The notes beneath the pieces were generated by a model that saw only the letters and a program-made list of their open reading frames with translations, did not search any database and was not told where the DNA came from. A DNA stretch of 8,755 bases. Origin: Colimorpha sp045598945 (GTDB lineage: Bacteria; Bacteroidota; Bacteroidia; Bacteroidales; P3). Position numbers and translations under genes: made by a program. The stretch spans positions 1 through 8,755 of the forward strand of contig JAZRVD010000148.1 in assembly GCA_045598945.1 (NCBI GenBank), read 5' to 3'. Positions 6,581-8,755 of this stretch are shown piece by piece (position 1 is the first letter of the stretch; each line of letters opens with the position of its first letter).

Positions 6581-7666
6581 ATGAAAAAATACACGCTGGT
6601 CATCAATCCCGGTGCAACGAGCACAAAGGCCGCCATATACGAGGGCGAGACAGAAATAGTAACCGAGAACATATCCCACCCCATAGAAGAGATAAAGAAA
6701 TACAAAGAGATAGCCGACCAGTTTGACTACCGCAAAGAGACGATACTTGCGATGTTGAAAAAGAACAACATCGATGTGAAAGAGATAGCCGTGGTGATGG
6801 GTCGCGGTGGTTTGACACACCCTTGCGAGAGCGGCACCTACAGAGTGAACGACAAGATGAAAGCCGAATGTCAAGCTGGCGTACAGGGCAAGCATGCCTG
6901 CAACCTTGGCTCGCTCATCAGCGACTCGATAGCCAGAGAGATAGGCTTGGAATGTGCCTACATAGCCGACCCCGTTGTGGTAGGCGAGCGTCCAGCCTAC
7001 GCCAAGATAAGCGGACACCCCGTGTTTGACCTTGATCCCCAGAAAGAGAGCAACACCTGGCACTGTCTCAACCACAAGATGACAGCCAAGCTGTATGCCC
7101 GCGAACAGGGCAAGCGCTACGACGAGGTGAACGTGATAGTAGCCCACATGGGTGGCGGCGTAAGCGTAGCCTGCCATGCCCACGGCAAGACAATAGAGGT
7201 GAACAGAGCCTTGTGCGGCTTTGGACCATTCTCGCCAACGCGCACGGGATACATCAGCACCAACAAGCTGATAGACGCCTGCTATAGCGGCAAATACAGC
7301 AAAGAAGAGATCATGAAGATGGTATGCGCAGAGGGAGGCTTTGTGGCATATCTTGGCACCAACGACGCCTACGACGTAGAGAAACGCGCCATTGCCGGCG
7401 ACGAGAAATGCCAGCTGCTGGTCGACGCCTTCTGCTACCAGATAGCACAAGAGATATGCAAATGCGCCGCAAGCGTGAAAGGCAAAGTCGACGCCATACT
7501 GTTGACTGGAGGCATAGCATACAGCAAGCCGTGGATGGCACAGATAAGCGAACAAGTAGAGTGGATAGCCCCAGTAAAGGTGTACAAAGGCGAAAACGAG
7601 ATGCTTGCCTTGGCAATCTGTGGCAAAGAGATACTCGACGGTGTAGCAGAGATAAAAGAATTCTAA
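6581..7666 (+). CDS. buk: butyrate kinase family protein
   Basis: Cytosolic acyl kinase of the ASKHA fold that interconverts butyrate (or branched-chain acids) plus ATP with acyl-phosphate plus ADP. From the ATG at 6581 it is 361 residues, the normal family length. Visible motifs are the phosphate-1 loop VINPGATSTK (7-16), GRGGLTHP (74-81), ACNLGSLIS (106-114), VAHMGGGVSV (187-196) and ILLTGGIAYS (306-315). The loop after VNRAL reads CGFGPFSPTRTG (212-223), where family members I remember have DG(E/D)GPFSPER(S/A)G. The Asp and Glu are thus replaced by Cys and Phe, so substrate range may differ. No phosphotransbutyrylase (ptb) lies next to it in the window. The 30 Ile codons are 23 ATA, 6 ATC and 1 ATT. 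Family assignment is firm; butyrate as the substrate is not. Confidence 0.87.
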   Translation: MKKYTLVINPGATSTKAAIYEGETEIVTENISHPIEEIKKYKEIADQFDYRKETILAMLKKNNIDVKEIAVVMGRGGLTHPCESGTYRVNDKMKAECQAGVQGKHACNLGSLISDSIAREIGLECAYIADPVVVGERPAYAKISGHPVFDLDPQKESNTWHCLNHKMTAKLYAREQGKRYDEVNVIVAHMGGGVSVACHAHGKTIEVNRALCGFGPFSPTRTGYISTNKLIDACYSGKYSKEEIMKMVCAEGGFVAYLGTNDAYDVEKRAIAGDEKCQLLVDAFCYQIAQEICKCAASVKGKVDAILLTGGIAYSKPWMAQISEQVEWIAPVKVYKGENEMLALAICGKEILDGVAEIKEF

Positions 7667-7672
7667 CATAGC

Positions 7673-7712
7673 AAAATGATGTTGCCATAAAGATGGCAAC
7701 ATCATTTTTTTT
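7673..7712 (+). terminator. strong intrinsic terminator after butyrate kinase
   Basis: ATGATGTTGCCAT (7676-7688) pairs perfectly over 13 bp with ATGGCAACATCAT (7693-7705) around the loop AAAG, and AAA before it can pair with the T-run. Eight T residues follow (7705-7712). It ends only 23 nt before the FKBP start codon, with no TAnnTTTG box in the gap. Confidence 0.9.
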
Positions 7713-7735
7713 AATCAACATTAGAAATCACGACA

Positions 7736-8428
7736 ATGAAAAAGGTTATTTTAGCAGTCTGCATAGTGCTTGCAGGTGTCAGCGCCATGGCAGCCAACCC
7801 ACCAGTGAAAAAGACAGCAGCACCGACAACATTCAACGATTCGGCATCATACGCCATAGGCTGCGACATGTACAACGCATGGAAACAGCAAAACCTCGGC
7901 ATAAACTACGAGATGGTAGCCAACGCCTTGATAGACTGCATGGGTGGCGACATAAAGATAGACGAAGGCATGCGTCAGATGCTGTTGATGCGCTTTCAGC
8001 AAGAGTTTGAGCGCAGGATGCATGCCAGCGTGCAAGAGAACATAGACAAAGGCAAAGCCTTTAGAGAAGCCAACGGCAAGAGGTCTGGCGTGAAGACGAC
8101 AGAGAGCGGCTTGCAGTACGAAATGATAAAAAGCGGCAACGGCAAGAAGCCAGCAGCCACCGACATGGTGAAAGTGCACTACACCGGCTCACTGATCGAC
8201 GGCACGGTATTTGACAGCAGCGTGGAACGCGGCGAGCCGATAACCTTCCCACTCAACCAAGTGATACCTGGCTGGAGCGAAGGCGTGCAGCTGATGGACG
8301 AAGGGTCCACCTACAAGCTCTACATACCCTACGACCTTGGCTATGGCGAGCAGGCCATGCCCAACATACCAGCTGGCTCGACATTGATATTTGAAGTGCA
8401 GCTGATAAAGATCAACCCCGAACAATAA
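7736..8428 (+). CDS. periplasmic FKBP-type peptidyl-prolyl cis-trans isomerase
   Basis: FkpA/Mip-like folding catalyst of 230 residues that speeds cis-trans isomerisation of X-Pro bonds in exported proteins. Residues 1-19 are a Sec signal peptide (MKK, hydrophobic 4-15, cleavage likely after SAMA at 16-19), with no lipobox. Residues about 30-115 form the helical N-terminal dimerisation region (SYAIGCDMYNAWKQQ and the long charged helix before KAFREANGK). The FKBP domain spans about 122-227: VKVHYTGSLIDGTVFDSS (145-162, with Y149, F159 and D160 in the active site), VIPGW (176-180, W180 at the pocket base), YDLGYGEQ and IPAGSTLIFEVQLI. All key pocket residues are kept. It starts just past the butyrate kinase terminator, so its promoter is unclear. 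Ile codons are mostly ATA (14 of 17). Confidence 0.94.
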   Translation: MKKVILAVCIVLAGVSAMAANPPVKKTAAPTTFNDSASYAIGCDMYNAWKQQNLGINYEMVANALIDCMGGDIKIDEGMRQMLLMRFQQEFERRMHASVQENIDKGKAFREANGKRSGVKTTESGLQYEMIKSGNGKKPAATDMVKVHYTGSLIDGTVFDSSVERGEPITFPLNQVIPGWSEGVQLMDEGSTYKLYIPYDLGYGEQAMPNIPAGSTLIFEVQLIKINPEQ

Positions 8429-8455
8429 ATTGATTTCAGACCAACAAATACAGAT

Positions 8456-8490
8456 AGAGAGTTTCTAAGAAGTTAGAGACTCTCTTGTCT
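8456..8490 (+). terminator. hairpin, probable terminator after the FKBP gene
   Basis: AGAGAGTTTCTAA (8456-8468) pairs with TTAGAGACTCTCT (8473-8485) over 13 positions with one G-U pair, around the loop GAAG. It is followed by the imperfect U-rich stretch TTGTCTATCTTTATT. It lies 27 nt after the FKBP stop and 19 nt before aroC. The broken T-tract suggests incomplete termination. Confidence 0.7.
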
Positions 8491-8497
8491 ATCTTTA
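8490..8497 (+). promoter_or_regulatory. weak candidate -7 box of aroC
   Basis: TATCTTTA matches TAnnTTTG at five of the six fixed bases. It ends 7 bp before the aroC ATG, so transcription from it would start at about the start codon and give a leaderless message. No clear -33 TTTG is present at 19-21 bp. The match may be chance. Confidence 0.25.
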
Positions 8498-8504
8498 TTG
8501 ACCA

Positions 8505-8755
8505 ATGGACACCTACGGTAACAAACTACGGCTGACGACCTTTGGAGAGTCGCACGGCAAGGCGATAGGGGGCATAATAGACGGCTGCCCGGCAGGGATA
8601 GAGATAGACCATGCAAAGATAGCCCAAGAGCTGCAACGCAGAAGAGGTGGAACGGACGACGGCAGCACTTCACGCAAAGAGCACGACATGGTGGAATGGC
8701 TGTCGGGCATTGCAGGCGACACAACCACCGGCACAGCATTAGCCTTCACGATAGC
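8505..8755 (+). CDS. aroC: chorismate synthase, N-terminal part (cut by window edge)
   Basis: Seventh and last step of the shikimate pathway: FMN-dependent trans-elimination of phosphate from 5-enolpyruvylshikimate-3-phosphate to chorismate, the precursor of aromatic amino acids, folate and quinones. Only the first 83 codons of about 355 lie in the window. The N-terminus is diagnostic: GNKLRLTTFGESHGKAIGG (5-23) with the family's FGESHG signature, DGCPAGIEID (26-35), LQRRRGG (43-49) and the SRKEHD element (55-60). The ATG at 8505 gives the usual N-terminus a few residues before the signature. The ending lies outside the window, so integrity of the rest is unknown. Seven of its eight Ile codons are ATA. 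Confidence 0.95.
   Translation, partial: MDTYGNKLRLTTFGESHGKAIGGIIDGCPAGIEIDHAKIAQELQRRRGGTDDGSTSRKEHDMVEWLSGIAGDTTTGTALAFTI

Noticed and set aside
6536..7705. Long minus-strand frame (389 codons) opposite butyrate kinase.
   Set aside because: It is a shadow of the real gene: it spans the buk promoter and terminator and has no recognisable domain.

Overview
The window looks like chromosomal DNA of a Bacteroidota member, most likely the order Bacteroidales. The main evidence is promoter architecture. glyA is preceded by TTTG, 20 bp, then TACCTTTG, which matches the Bacteroidetes -33/-7 pattern. The same -7 box (TAnnTTTG) lies before trx and butyrate kinase. Start codons mostly lack a Shine-Dalgarno sequence and follow A-rich leaders. 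The protein families agree: a SHMT of the DISHPSGLIA type, an Spr-like NlpC/P60 lipoprotein, and a DivIC/FtsB-like protein next to a LysM lytic transglycosylase. The genus cannot be fixed from sequence alone.

Layout. Positions 1-224 hold the glyA promoter and, on the minus strand, an open frame running off the left edge that may be a divergent gene. glyA (+, 225-1505) ends in an intrinsic terminator. It converges on a minus-strand block read from right to left: LysM lytic transglycosylase (4938-3691), DivIC/FtsB-like septum protein (3690-3382), NlpC/P60 lipoprotein (3361-2768) and galE (2713-1697). A pair of imperfect 35-bp direct repeats lies at and beyond the galE stop codon. An AT-rich divergent region (4939-5185) then leads to a plus-strand block: thioredoxin (5186-5515), a DUF58 protein 2 nt later (5518-6444), a butyrate-kinase-family gene (6581-7666) ending in a strong hairpin terminator, a periplasmic FKBP prolyl isomerase (7736-8428), a second hairpin, and the 5' part of aroC (8505 to the right edge).

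How the genes work together. The minus block is an envelope and division cluster: two peptidoglycan hydrolases flank a divisome protein, followed by the epimerase that supplies UDP-galactose and perhaps UDP-GalNAc for surface glycans. The plus genes are housekeeping functions: one-carbon metabolism, redox and protein folding, acyl-phosphate metabolism, and the shikimate pathway. I see no mobile element, CRISPR array, tRNA, rRNA or defence system, and no gene cluster that amounts to a new system. The most notable signals are a strong difference in isoleucine codon choice between the two strands, the repeat pair after galE, a butyrate-kinase-family protein with an altered active-site loop and no phosphotransbutyrylase beside it, and a GalE with Cys at the position that sets substrate range.
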